Of a stretch of 64,000 nt of DNA, positions 31,170-42,744 are shown in pieces; position 1 is the stretch's first letter, and every line of letters starts with the position of its first letter. Both the position numbers and the translations under genes were made by a program. Source of the DNA: Garcia nutans (taxonomy: Eukaryota > Streptophyta > Magnoliopsida > Malpighiales > Euphorbiaceae); assembly GCA_947685225.1 (NCBI GenBank), contig CANTUV010000024.1, positions 17,936,001 through 18,000,000 on the forward strand, read 5' to 3'. The notes beneath the pieces are model-generated. The model did no database searches. It was not told where the DNA came from and saw only the letters and a program-made list of their open reading frames with translations.

Positions 31170-31350
31170 GAGGTATATTTCCACTTCGTGGGTAGCTCAC
31201 TAGTTAGGTTCAATGTAATTTAATTTATTTTGGATTTTGGATTAATGTAAAGGGCATGTTTCCACCAAATGGTGGGTATCCTATTTTATTTAGCTTTGGA
31301 CATTAAAATAATTGTTGTAAAGGCATGTCTCCATCCTTGGATAGGTGCCT
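31170..31350 (+). promoter_or_regulatory. Triple hairpin cluster in Tat LTR A
   Basis: HP1 31170-31198: outer GAGGTA/TAGCTC (one mismatch), inner CCAC-TTC-GTGG. HP2 31251-31282: inner CCACC-AAAT-GGTGG, where LTR G has CTACC/GGTGG. HP3 31321-31350: outer AGGCA/TGCCT, where LTR G has GGACA/TGTCC, a change on both arms. The plan is the same as at 4675-4838. Confidence 0.72.
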
Positions 31351-31468
31351 ATTTTTATTATTTATTTTAAATAAAGGTGATAGATGTTTATTTATTTTAA
31401 TTTGCATGTAATATGGATGATGCTATAATAAGCTAAGAATTTAATAATATTTAGACTTGAAAAGGAGG

Positions 31469-31486
31469 CTGGTTCCAATGAACCAG
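31469..31486 (+). promoter_or_regulatory. Fourth Tat LTR hairpin, CTGGTTC stem
   Basis: CTGGTTC-CAAT-GAACCAG, a perfect stem. Relative to 4973-4990, position 2 and its partner changed together. Confidence 0.7.
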
Positions 31487-31731
31487 GCACTGTATGGGTG
31501 TTGGGTCATTCTCACCTTCACCATGCATACCCAACTTTTCAAATCAAATAGGGTGTTGGGGATTTCTTAGGAATTAAGTCATCCACCCTTTTCTTTTTCC
31601 AGGCCCATCTGGGTGGTGACTCCATTTTTCTTTAGGTTTTAGCCCATGCTCTTTAAGGCTTTGAGCCTAACAGTGCCGAAGTTGTAAGAACCATTCCACA
31701 TGGGAGTGGGAGCAAAAATCCCCAATCACAG

Positions 31732-31749
31732 TGGCGACTCCACTGGGGA
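31732..31749 (+). other. Primer binding site of Tat element A
   Basis: TGGCGACTCCACTGGGGA, one base after the LTR. Ogre/Tat elements use this class of site (a tRNA-Arg type in described Ogre elements). The match in element F is at 63919-63936. Confidence 0.85.
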
Positions 31750-32895
31750 TAAGAGAAGTTGATTCCATTGGTCTTTATATTATTTTATTCTTTCTATTAT
31801 AATATTGTCCATTGCATCATTTAGATTGCATTGTGTGTATGAGTTAGGACTCCCGTGTAACCAGTGTTGTGTTATGTGAGGGATACCATACTTTCACTCA
31901 AGGTATGGAGATCGAGCATGGAATAACCAGTCATAGCCTTGTACCTTTTGGTATATACTTATTATGGGAACCTAAGCTTTTCAACCCCAAAAACTAAAGC
32001 TCATATAATTTGCCTAGTTACTTTCATTAGATTTTTACCCCAAATGCTTGTTGTTTGACTATGATTAATTCATCTTGGTTGAACCATGACCTATTTGGTT
32101 TGTTCTTTTTCTAATATGACCTACCAATATTGTAAGCTCAAAAATAATGTTTTCCTTTAAACCAAGAGACCAAAACAATTTTTAAAATCTTCAAGATGAT
32201 CTTTGGACAAAAAACCTTTTAAAGATAGGTCAAAAATCTTATTCCACCTTATGGCCCGAACTTAAAAGCCCAAGGGCTTTGAAACAAAATTATCTTTCAT
32301 CTAAGATTACAAAATTTTTCTTAAAAAGGGCATACAAAAATTTAGGTCAATTATGGAATACCAAAAATCAATTGTGGGTCTAATTTATACCAAGAATCGT
32401 TAATCATGGGCTTGTTTTGGCATGAATCATTGGTTACTTTTTGAAATGGGAAATCTATTTATGATAACCCTTTTAATTTAGTTTTAATCCAATATAGCAT
32501 AAAAGCTGTTTTAGTTGAGATTCAATGGATTAAAGCCTAATTAATGGGTATTATCATGGACTGACTTCTATATTTAAAAATATAACTATTGGTTAAAATT
32601 GTCCGAGGGAATTTTTTGAGAATAGAATATCCCATGTTTCTATTTTTGTTGACCATATACCTAGGAAAAGAGACTCGCCATTCGTGTGTATAAGTTATAA
32701 GGTTGGAAGGAATGTCCTAATTATCTTTGTTTGCTTATTGTTTATGCATACATGCATACACGCATTGCATTACATGTCATTGATCCTTTCTGGCTCACAG
32801 ACCTGGAGTACAGTAGTTCAAGAGCGTATGACAACTCAACCTACACCAGGGATATAGAATCCAGTAGCAACTTAGTTATCTTCTCACCGAAAGCA
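31750..32895 (+). other. Untranslated leader of Tat element A
   Basis: About 1.15 kb between primer site and gag start. It aligns with 62748-63918 of element F on the minus strand (for example the 'catacatgcatac' and 'gatcctttctggctcacag' words near 32750-32800). It has no sustained ORF, which fits the long Tat leader. Confidence 0.7.
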
Positions 32896-34370
32896 ATGGA
32901 GCCTGAGCAGATTCACAGGGTGGTGGATGATGCCCTCAATGCCAAGATGGAATAATTGAAGAAGGCCCTAGCTGAGACTATAAAGAGTCAACTAGCGGCA
33001 CTTTTAGGGAACACTATTGAGGCATCTGCCAGCACTAAGAAGCCAAAGGACAAAGGAAAGGCTAAGGTTGGCAAAGTAGCCTTTGATGATGACAAAGTAG
33101 TTGTTGATGATGATGATGACAGGGCTCAATATTTCCAAGATCCTCAAGATAAGAAGAAAGAGCCAAAGGTTGTTGAAAGATCAGCCATGGAAAAGATTGA
33201 AACTTCAGATGTTGAGGAGCTAATTGCTGATTTGGAAAAAAAAATTGAAAAGAAGTTGAAAATCGAAAAAATGTCAGAGGTGAACAAGTTGTTTGAACAG
33301 GATGAAGAGGACCCGTACAAGTTCAAGATACCCTCCTTTGCCAAGTTTGATGGAGCTGAGAATCCTCATCTCCATGTGAAGCAATATATTACTGCTATGC
33401 AGTCTGCCCAAGCTACTAAGGCTCAAACTCTAAGGTACTTCATTCTTTCATTGGACCCTGTTGTCAAGAATTAGTTCAACACCTTAGAGGATGGTACTCA
33501 AAAAAGCTGGAATTTAATATACAAAGGCTTCATCCAACAATATTGGTATAATGCTAAGTTGGAGGTTACTTTGATGGAAGTTGAGCCTATTAGGCAAAGA
33601 CCAAATGAGAACTTTGTTGATTACATGAAAATGTGGAGAAATAAAGCCACATTGCTCAAGAAAAGGCCCGATGAATCTTATCAGATTAGGATGATTGTGA
33701 GAGGGTGCTACCTAATCTTCGTGAAAGGATGTCCCATACTCATATTAGAGATTTTAAAGATCTCCTTCAAGCTGGCTTGCAAATAGAAGAATGGGAAAGA
33801 GAGAAGAAACATTTTTCTTTAAGAAGAAATGAGAAAGGGAACGACAAGCCTGGCAATCAGAGAACACAAAAAGCAGTCGATGTTATTGCAACTGGTCAAG
33901 GGGGAAGGAAGCAGTTTTTAGATTTAGGGAAGCAACTATCTTGGGTTCTCAATAGGCTACAAAAGAAGGGACTGTTACAACCCTTGACTGCTCTCCCTTT
34001 GCCTAATACTGTTCCACTTAACTTTGATGGAAAGGCATTCTTCCAATTTCATCAAATGCAAGGGCATGAGATGGACAAATGTTTGAGGTTGAGGCATGAG
34101 ATCCAAAATTTAATTGATAGTAGGAAGCTGCTCAAACCCTACAAACCTAGCACCAGGGATAATCCATTGCCAAGATTCAACAGAGTACCACCGCCGACAA
34201 CTTTTATGATTGGAGGAGATTTGCATGACAATTTTGTCATGTCTTCTTTCCAAGAAGTAGATGGAGAGGCAACTAAAAAAGAAGTGGTGCTAAACAAAAT
34301 GGAGCAAGTTAAAGTGAAAAGGGAAGTAGCCATTTGTATTGTAAGTGAGTTTTGGGACTCAACCGATAGT
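32896..34370 (+). pseudogene. gag: Tat element A gag, broken
   Basis: The ATG at 32896 gives MEPEQIHRVVDDALNAKME and a TAA at 32953-32955, where element F has a Glu codon. It continues with an acidic linker (KAKVGKVAFDDDK, a run of Asp), a Lys-rich coiled-coil-like stretch and a gag core (KIPSFAKFDGAENPHLHVKQ, TAG at 33472-33474, then GFIQQYWYNAKLEVTLMEVE, RPNENFVDYMKMWRNKAT). A frameshift near 33700 leads to ERMSHTHIRDFKDLLQAG and a Tat-type zinc knuckle FFQFHQMQGHEMDKC. Its first Cys is Phe, whereas element F keeps it. Gag would build the particle. This copy is inactive. Confidence 0.85.
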
Positions 34371-34375
34371 GATGA

Positions 34376-34766
34376 TGTAACATCCCAATGGCCCTGGACT
34401 TACGACTCGGTCTTTTCACCCAGCCCGCTTCAAGGGACTGCTACAGTACTGCTTCCCCTCACGATTCCATAGCAGGATTTGTTTATTTAGCTCAATTAAG
34501 GGCCGCCTCGCACGTTTCGATCCCAAGACCTCCTTAAGAAAGTCTTTTTCACTAAACGAGTGCCATTTCAATAAATGGTACTTGTTTAGTGAAAAAGACT
34601 CTCTTAAGGAGGTCTTGGGATCGAAATGAGGGAGGTGACCCTTAATTGGGCAAAATAAACAAATCCTATTGTGGAACCGTGAGGGTAAATGGCACTATAG
34701 CAGTCCTTTTAAGTGGGCTGGGTGAAAAGGCCGAGTCGTAAGCCCAGGGCTGTTGGGGGTGTTACA
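34376..34766. mobile_element. 391-bp foldback element with TG...CA ends and GATGA target copies
   Basis: The two halves are long imperfect reverse complements meeting near 34571. The left half starts TGTAACATCCCAATGG and the right half ends GGGGTGTTACA. GATGA flanks both sides (34371-34375, 34767-34771). Removing the element and one GATGA restores the gag/protease linker reading. It has no coding capacity. TG...CA ends with 5-bp copies are integrase-like, but the whole is an inverted repeat rather than an LTR pair. A related half-unit lies at 44853-45075. Confidence 0.88.
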
Positions 34767-34771
34767 GATGA

Positions 34772-35477
34772 TAATTCTGAGTCAAAAAAGGAAGAGTGGA
34801 CCTGGTCCGAGCCCGAAGATGATGAGGTAATGAACACACTTTGGTAAGCCTTATGCAAGGCCATCACCAAAAGAAGTAGAGGCTGACAAGGGGAAGGATG
34901 CTGAAAAAGAAGCAAAAGAAGATGAAGATGACACAGTCCTTAAGCAATTCAAAAGTATCCAAGCAAGTGTTAGCATCTGGGATCTATTGGCTACATCTAA
35001 GAAGCATCACAAAACTATGGCCAGGGCATTGGCTAGCATGCCAATTCCCACTTCTATAACACAAGATGAGCTAGTTAATTTTGTGAAGGTTGAAGGAGTA
35101 ATGAAGTGCAAAGATATTCAAAAGAAGAACAAGGTTGATGTGGGGATGGTATCATTTTTGGATGCAGATTACCAGAAGAGGGGAGAGATCACATCCGCCA
35201 TCTCTTTATCAAGGTAGAAGTCAAAGAGAAAAGGACTACATGTATGATGGTTAATGATGGGTCCACCATAAATGTCTAGCCACTTAAGATCTTGCCAAAG
35301 CTAGCTATGTCAACAAGAGATTTGAGCCCAACCGAAGTGACCATTAGGGCTTATGACAAAACTAAGAGGTATGCCGAGGGAAATTTTAAAGCTATTGTGA
35401 AGGCTGGTCCAATTGAATCCATGGTTGAGTTTGTAGTTTTAGATATACCCATCACTTTCGCATTGCTATTGGGATGA
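34772..35477 (+). pseudogene. pro: Tat element A aspartic protease region, broken
   Basis: After an acidic linker with shifts, HHKTMARALASMPIPTSITQ and DELVNFVKVEGVMKC precede the protease. The active site is VNDGSTINV (about 35250-35280) followed by a stop, then PLKILPKLAMSTRDLSPTEV, TIRAYDKTKRYAEGNF and FVVLDIPITFALLLG, which is the Tat protease flap and tail. A TGA at 35475-35477 follows, with PWFHPLSGVPSTLHQKIKF continuing the same frame. It would cleave gag-pol. Confidence 0.82.
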
Positions 35478-36398
35478 CCCTGGTTTCATCCTCTTAGTGG
35501 AGTTCCTTCCACACTCCATCAGAAGATCAAGTTCCCTAATGGAGATGAAACAATGGTTATCGAGGGTAAAAATAATGAAGTAGTAAATGCTTTAATGGTT
35601 GAGAGGCCTCTCAATGGTTTTCAAGTGAACGTTGTTTCTAATAATGAGATGATGGGTTCTAGAATTCTGGCTATGATGGAGAAAATGAACTATGTACCCG
35701 GTACTGGCCTTGGAAAGGGAAAGGCAAGTGTAACAAAGCTTCCAAATTTCAAGACTCAAACTTCCAAGAAATGGTTGGGATATGATGAAGCAAATGGAGG
35801 TTTTCTACTGAAAAATAATGAGAAGATGAATTTTCCTCCAATTGAAGAAATATTTGTCAAAGCACCAAAATTGGGACCACTCCAAGGAAAGCCAGAATCA
35901 ATCATGTTCATGGGAAAGATGATCCCCAGGTTTGAGATCTTTGCTGATATTGCTGAATTGGTGGAACATGAAGAGGAAAAGCTTGACCTACCCACTGACA
36001 AAGAGCGTAGCTTGGAATAAAAGAAAGAAGCTACCTTGAAGATCCAGAAGGCTCTAGAGGAAATTGCTACTCTCATCGAATAACAGTTTGAAGACCTTTT
36101 AGTTTATGATGATAAGAACATTGATGTCGATTCTGATTTTGATTTTAATTTGTCTGCTGTGTATGAGAATGATGATGTTTTCTTTTCTAAAAAGAATGCA
36201 ATAAAGTCTGATTTTTCTTACTTGTGTGATGTTTACCCTGATGGTTGCATACATTCAACTAGCAGTTACATGAGCATTTTTAATATTAACTCTGTTGATA
36301 CACAATCATTAAATTTGGGAACAACCAATAATTCTAAAAATATTAGCATAACATCCGACCTTACTCCTGATGAGAGAGAGAATAAAAAAAATATTTAA
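35478..36398 (+). pseudogene. Tat element A linker with G-patch-like domain
   Basis: In the frame following the protease, SRILAMMEKMNYVPGTGLGK (about 35660-35720) matches the G-patch consensus (hydrophobic-rich, then GxGLGK), a domain typical of Ogre/Tat pol between protease and RT. After it come LGYDEANGGFLL and an acidic stretch. Stops at 36018-36020 and 36081-36083 break the frame, and a weakly conserved Asp/Ser-rich part reaches 36398. G-patch domains usually contact RNA helicases or RNA. The role here is inferred. Confidence 0.75.
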
Positions 36399-37340
36399 AC
36401 AATATGAAGAGGTTTTTTCTTGGTCCAGACAAGTGGAATTGATCGGGATATAGTTGAGCACCTAATCCCCACTTACACTCACATGAAACCTGTCAACACA
36501 AAAGCTTAGACGGTTAAGACCGGAATGAGCATAATTGATCAAAAAAGAAGTCACTAAGAAAATACAAGTAAAGTTCCTTGAAGTGAAAGACTATCTAGAT
36601 TGGCTGGCCAATATAGTTCCCATACAAAAGAAAGATTGAAGAATTAGGGTCTATATGGACTATAGAGACTTGAACACGGCTTCTCCTAAGGATGACTTTC
36701 CTTTACCCCATATAGATGTCATTATTGATAGTGTAGCCTCTAGCATGCTACACTCATTCGTAGATAGATTTTTTGGATACAATCAAGTATTAATGGCCCA
36801 AGAGGATAAAGCTTAAACTGCCTTTAATACTACATGGGGTATATTTTGTTATAGAGTGATGCCTTTTGGATTAAAGATTGCTGGAGCAACCTACCAAAGG
36901 ATGGCCACCACCTTGTTTCATGACATGATGCATAAAGAAGTTGAGGTCTATATTGGTGATATGATGGTAAAGTCTGATACAAGAGAATAACATTTTTGAA
37001 ACCTAGAAATATTCTTTGAGAGAGTAGTGAATTATAATCTCAGGTTGAATAAAAAGAAGTGTGTGTTTAGAGTAACTTCAGGTAAAATGTTGGGGCTCAT
37101 GATTGGCCCAAATGGTATTGATATTGACCCTGTTAAGGTTAAGGCAATCAGGGATATGCCAGTCCCTAAGATAGAGAAGGAAGTTTGAGGGTTCATCAGA
37201 CCATTACAGTACATTATCATGTTCATAGCAAAGCTTACCACAATCTGTGAACCTATCTTTAAATTGTTTAAAAAAGCCATCCAGTCAAGTGGAATGAAGA
37301 GTGTCAAAAGGCTCTTGAGTGTATAAAAGAGCATCTGCTG
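36399..37340 (+). pseudogene. pol: Tat element A reverse transcriptase, broken
   Basis: A short lead-in (VEHLIPTYTHMKPVNTKA) precedes RVYMDYRDLNTASPKDDFPL, PHIDVIIDSVASSMLHSFVD, FGYNQVLMAQEDKA with a stop, FCYRVMPFGLKIAGATYQRM and LFHDMMHKEVEVYIGDMMVK. The YxDD box is YIGD, so the first catalytic Asp is gone. RNKKKC-like LRLNKKKCVFRVTSGKMLG and IDPVKVKAIRDMPVP follow with further stops and a shift near 37250. Confidence 0.88.
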
Positions 37341-37770
37341 AATCCACCTATCTTAAAATCACCTAAACCCAGTAAACCTTTATTACTATACTTAGCAGTT
37401 GAAGAAGAGTCAATAGGAGCTATGCTAGCCTAAGCAGATGTATCAGGGGCTATGCACGCAGTCTACTATTTGAGTAGGAAGCTCCTACCTTATGAGATTA
37501 AGTATAGTATCATTGAAAAGACCTGTATAGCTTTAGTTTGATCTTTTAAGAAGTTACGGCATTACTTTCAGTCTTATAGTGTACAAGCAATTTCCATGTT
37601 GGATCCGGTGAAGTATTTAAGGGAGACGCCCTCTTTGATTGGAAAGTATGGTTGATGGTTGATAATTTTAGAGGAATTTGAGATTGAATATGTAACAAAA
37701 AAAATAATCAAAGGTAGAGTAGTAGCAGAATTCTTGGCTTAGCAACCATTGTCAAATAGTGAAGAAGTAG
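37341..37770 (+). pseudogene. pol: Tat element A RNase H, cut by LTR B
   Basis: SPKPSKPLLLYLAVEEESIG, AVYYLSRKLLPYEIKYSIIE, LRHYFQSYSVQAISMLDPVK, YLRETPSLIGK, FEIEYVTKK and GRVVAEFLA follow the RNase H order. Stops occur at several Trp/Gln-type positions. The reading stops at 37770 where TGTAATATCC begins. The integrase would lie on the far side of the inserted DNA, outside the window. Confidence 0.85.
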
Positions 37771-39956
37771 TGTAATATCCCAAGTGATACCCTAGAATTT
37801 TTGGAAATATTATTTGTTGAGAATTAATTATATAATTTAAAGTGTATATATGACTAATGGAATAAGAGGAGATGTGTATATGTTGTATATATGAGGATAT
37901 ACACAATATCTATACAAGTTAATGGGTTTATTTTGGTCAAAAGGTATTTTAGTTATTTAGATGGAATTAATAAGAGTTAGTGGAAGATGATGTAATTGAG
38001 TTTATTATTATATTAGTATAATACTTGGTGGAGAGGATTTTGAGGGAAGTGGTTGTTTTAAAGAGGTTGACTTTCTTTCTCTCTTCTTCTTCTTTCCTCT
38101 TCATCTTCTTCTTTCTTTTCTAGTGAGCCGGCCACCATTATCAACCAAAGGAAAAGGGATTTTGTTGCTTCCAAACTCAAGAGATTGAAGGTTTTCAAGA
38201 GATTAAGTTGGGGTTTTAAGGATTTTGTTCACTTTTGGTAAGTTTCCAACTTGTTTCTTTGTTTTTTTTTTAGTTTGTGTTTTTTGGTTCATTGGATTGG
38301 TTGTCGTAGATGTGTTTATGGTTGATCTGGTATGGTAGAGGTTGTTTTGTTATGTTAACTTTGATTTTTGGGGTTGGATTGAAGAGAAAAGGGTTAAGTT
38401 TGGTGAAAGAGACAAGTGTTATGGATTGCGTAAGTTTGAATTGTGAGATATGGTTGTGATTGTGTTTTGATGTTTGTAATTGAGTTGTTTTGATGTTTAT
38501 TCAAGTTCATATGGTATATTGATGATTTTGGTTAAGTTTTTTTTTATTGAAAAAGGGTAAAAGAAAGATGTTTGTTGGATGTGGCGTTTTGGTGTCGATT
38601 TCAGGGTTTTTGGCCTGACACGCCCATTAACACGACCATGTCATTAGTTCTATTTTTTTGGTTGGTGACATGAGCAGTGACACGCCCATGTCATTGAGTG
38701 TGTCACAGCTTCTGTGTAGTGGTATAATTGACACGTACAGTGACACACCCATGTCACTGAGCATGTCATAGCTTCTGTGTTGGTGGAGGATTAACAAGAC
38801 TAGTGACACGCCCATGTCAATGAGCATGTCAAAGCTTCTGTGTTGTAGGTTTAGAGCATGATTAGGGACACACCCGTGTTGTTAAGCATGTCAAGTGTAG
38901 AGTTTGCTCTAGATAGTTCTCTTCCTTATTTTCTTGTGTGTATCACTAAGTGAGTATGTATTATCATCTTTGGATTAGGTTTTGAAGAGAATTGAGTTAC
39001 TCAAGCCAAGGTTTGAGGGACATTTTGATAGAGGAAGTTGATAGAGTGGTGTTGTTTCTTTAAGAGGTAAGTACAAACTTTGATTGATTGCATATATTTA
39101 CATGACATTTAGACTTAATACATTTAGTTGAGAAATGTGTTAGGTTACTTGATATATTGTTAATGAATGAGTTATATGGTATGATATGCGCAATGTGAAT
39201 TATGATGATGTATCAAACAATTGGGTAATGTGTTGTGAATGCAAAAATGAGATATGCGGAATAATGAAATGAATTGATATTGATAATAAATGAGAAAAGT
39301 GAGACAAGTGAGAAAAATGAGAAACAAATGTGAAAATAAGGCAATGAGCCTAGTTTGATTATGAGAAATGAAATGAGAAATGAATTATGAAAGTATTGGA
39401 TAATGAAATAAATGAATTAATTGTGTGCCTAGTATGTTATTCAATTTTCAGAGTTTTGGGTTTGGCGGCATACCTATGAATTGCTGGGCAGGTGAAAAGA
39501 CTGGGTCGTAAGCCGAGCCCAGCTAATAAATGTGAAATATGATGTTTTTGGAGTGAAAAGACCGGGTCGTAAGCCTCGAAAACTATAACAGTCTAGCCAG
39601 GTTGAGGACCAAGATACTGGGGCCCAAGGGTCTAGCCGGGTTGAGGTCCAAGAGACTGAGTCAGTTACCTTATCCATGGATATATATATTGCCTACGGGG
39701 CTAAACACAAGGTGTCATAATGGACCAAAGTAGTAACTCTAAACTTTGAATAGCATATTAGATCCTTTTTGGGCCCATGTTTGTCTTTGCTTTAATGTGA
39801 ATTATCAAATGTGATGCAAATGATTAATATGTTGAGATATAATGTAATGAGTTGATATATTCATATGCATTGTGTATGAGCATCGCATTGATCTATGTTC
39901 AATCAAAGTTTGTACCACTAAGCTTTCTTCTTAGTGCGATTGTGGTTCATTGCACA
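37771..39956 (+). repeat. Tekay-type LTR B, first part
   Basis: It starts TGTAATATCCCAAGTGATAC and runs to GCACA (39952-39956), where element C is inserted. It holds the CGTGTC/GACACG array (about 38610-38890) and a 'ctagccgggttgaggtccaag' segment (39590-39660). It continues at 49087. The right end is lost to insertion of element D at 49233. Confidence 0.88.
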
Positions 39957-42724
39957 TGTAACACCCCGATACCCTATATAAGTACTATACATATACCTAG
40001 TATACATACAGCAAGTATATAAAGTATAAGGATGCCACTTGTTGTTACCTTTTTAAAAAAAACTGCAACAGAGTTCAAACCCTAATACGTTAATTAAATA
40101 ACATTACAAAATCATTCTCTTTATCAAAACTTCATTTATACATATAAATATTCTCTCGTCAGAAATATATCATAATTAAAAATTTAACATGTATGCATTA
40201 CCCTCTAGTTGGTCTCGACAAACTTTTATCTTCTCGTGGCATAACGAAAGACTTCATATCCTCCACCAAGCTACCTGCGCGATTATACATCCGCGCTAAG
40301 CCGAGAGCTTAGTAGTACAAATATAACATATAAACATACATTATAAAAATACTAACATATAATGATATATCAATTCCATGTGTCATTAGTTTCTTATCAT
40401 GTTTTCCTTTTAAATTGCACCTTTCATATATATTAACTAATTTCATGTATTATATACATATCATTTTTACCAACTACAATTCATCACTAATAATCACCAT
40501 CAACATAGTAATACCCACATTACATATCATATCACTTTCACCAATCATCAATCCAACATTAATACTCACAATCAATATTTCAATATACATATTACATAAC
40601 ATTTCCTGTCATTATTTTATTCACAATTCATCAATCATGAATCACATTTCCAACCAAATCCACCAAAGATCTCATTACTCGTTTATTACAATATTTATAT
40701 ATATCATATTGACAACAACGACAGACTCGGGCCCAAACGACACTAATATGCCATTCAATTTTCAGAGTAATGCTTTGGTTCATTCATCACATTTATCATT
40801 ATCATAGACCCAACTAGGCTTCAAGGATTAGGTTCAACCAAGCTTCAAGGGGAGCAAAGCATGCTAAGCATCAACCCAACTTGGCTTCAAGAACCAATCC
40901 AACCTAGCTTCAAGGGTTGTAACATCTCAATTAGGCTTCAAGGACTTAGCCAACCTAACTTCAAGAGATTGTTACTCATTTTAGGCATGCCACCAACAAC
41001 AAACTCTGAAAATGGAATAACACATTAGTTACATAATTCATTTATTACTTTCATTCTCAATTCTCATCATCAATTAGGCAAACATGCCTTATGTCTTTCA
41101 ATTGAATCATCATAGCCAATCACAATGGCTTCACATCACATTTGAATCATCATTATACATATACAACATCAATTACATTAGTTAAACAAACCGATCATTA
41201 GTTTTATATCTCTTTATGTCTCAATTCACATTATACACTTCAATATTCAAGCATACATAATCAATTTCATTGCACATGTATCTTAAATTCATCATCATAT
41301 AAACAACGTGTCCCTTTATAACATTTCAATCATTATTATCAACCATGATGATATCACATTTCATCATTTCTCAAAACACATTGACACCATTCATTATTAA
41401 AACATTTATCATAATAAATTGCATTGCACATACCTTTTTGGATGATCATCATCTCTTCCACACTATACAAGTCATAATATTAGTCACATTGTTCATATAA
41501 CATACTACCATTCATAAGATTGACAATGCATAACATAACATTGTTCTTACATAATCATATGCATCATTAAATGTATGTTCAATCTCCACAAAACAAGAAG
41601 AGCAAAGTACAATCACAGTAGCCAACACACCCAAGGGACACGGCCAAGCTTGTGGCCGTGTCTCTCAATACCAATTCAAGCCGAGGCAGACACGGGCAAG
41701 GGGACACGGCCGTGTCTCTCCACAAAATTCAGGCAGTGACAAACACACTCAAGGGACACGGCCAAGCTTGTGGTCGTGTCTCTCCCAAAATCCATCCAAC
41801 ACGGCCAAACTTCCCTCAACTTGGCCGTGTCTCCCAAAATTAATAGGTCTTGGCCGTGTTCCATTCTTATTTTGGCCGTGTCTCTCATATTTAAAACCCT
41901 AAACATAACCAACACTTCTTTGATTGAATTAAGAACAACTTATACACAACACAATCTCATTCAAATGGGTGTAATTCATGTTATTAACACATATTCATCT
42001 CAATATTCACATTAACACTAGATCAACCATACATTCAACCATTTACCACATCAAACCCTAAAAACCAACATCAATCTTCTTCTTTCTATAACAACATCCA
42101 TTTAACTTACCATTTTCAAACAAAACCAACACCAATTTAACCTTTTTAACTCACAATCAATTTCCATACTTTTAAACACATCTCAAACACTCTAAATCAT
42201 GATATTAACAAATCACAACACACATCAAACACATCTTCAAAATACCAAAGGAAAACAAGAGAGTACTTACCTCAATTGAAGAAATTTCACCAATCTTCAA
42301 TTCACTCCTTAGATTCCTCTTTTAATTTGCTTCTAGCATCAAGAACATCTCTCTTGCTCTCTCTTCTCTTGGATAGCCGGCACACAAATGAGGAGAAAAG
42401 AAAATAAACACAAGTCAATCCTTCTTTTCTTCTTTAAATCTCCACCAAGAGATTTTAACCAAGCAATTACCTATATACCCTTTTTCATTTAACTTAACTT
42501 TTGTCACTTGTATGCCCATTATAGTAATTTTACTTAGCACAAGTTAAAATATCCTCTTACCTTGACTCCCCATTTGACCAACTTATATGTTATATATATT
42601 ACAATATACACAACATATACATTCTCTTAACACACTCATTTCCTTTACAAATACATATATACATTTAATTCAAATCAAAATAACAATTGTATCCAACTTC
42701 TAGGGCACACATTGGGATATTACA
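39957..42724 (-). repeat. 3' LTR of element C
   Basis: Plus strand runs from TGTAACACCCCGATACC to GGGATATTACA. It contains five or six 'ctaggcttcaagg'-type units (40805-40960) and the GACACGG/CCGTGTC array (41635-41890). The 130-aa ORF at 40415 recurs identically placed in the 5' LTR and is not a gene. Confidence 0.93.
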
Positions 42725-42744
42725 ATTCTCTCCCCCTTAAATAA
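42725..42744 (-). other. Polypurine tract of element C
   Basis: The minus strand reads TTATTTAAGGGGGAGAGAAT just before the LTR start at 42724. The adjoining 'taatttcgaggac' word on the minus strand matches Tekay-1 at 18076-18088. Confidence 0.88.

Larger units (their letters stand above)
29558..31730 (+). repeat. 5' LTR of Tat element A (about 2.17 kb)
   Basis: It starts TATCGACCCTTGATTTTT, a decayed form of TGTGGACCCTTAATTTTT, and ends CCCCAATCACA directly before the primer site. It contains the 20-bp palindrome at 29827-29869, a dense telo-box cluster (30693-30912), the hairpin trio (31170-31350) and the covarying hairpin at 31469-31486. The exact start is uncertain by a few bases. Confidence 0.85.
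29558..37770 (+). mobile_element. Tat/Ogre-type Ty3/gypsy element A, 5' LTR to RNase H
   Basis: 5' LTR, primer site, long leader, gag, protease, G-patch, RT and RNase H follow in Tat order. The element is cut by LTR B at 37771 before the integrase. It lies in LTR remnant H. Many stops and shifts show an old copy. A 391-bp foldback is inserted in its gag/protease linker. Confidence 0.9.

Noticed and set aside
40415..40807. A 130-residue ORF, repeated at 46777-47169
   Set aside because: Both copies lie at the same place in the two LTRs of element C. The peptide is low-complexity (His/Ile/Thr/Ser-rich) with no domain, so the repetition reflects LTR duplication and not a gene pair.
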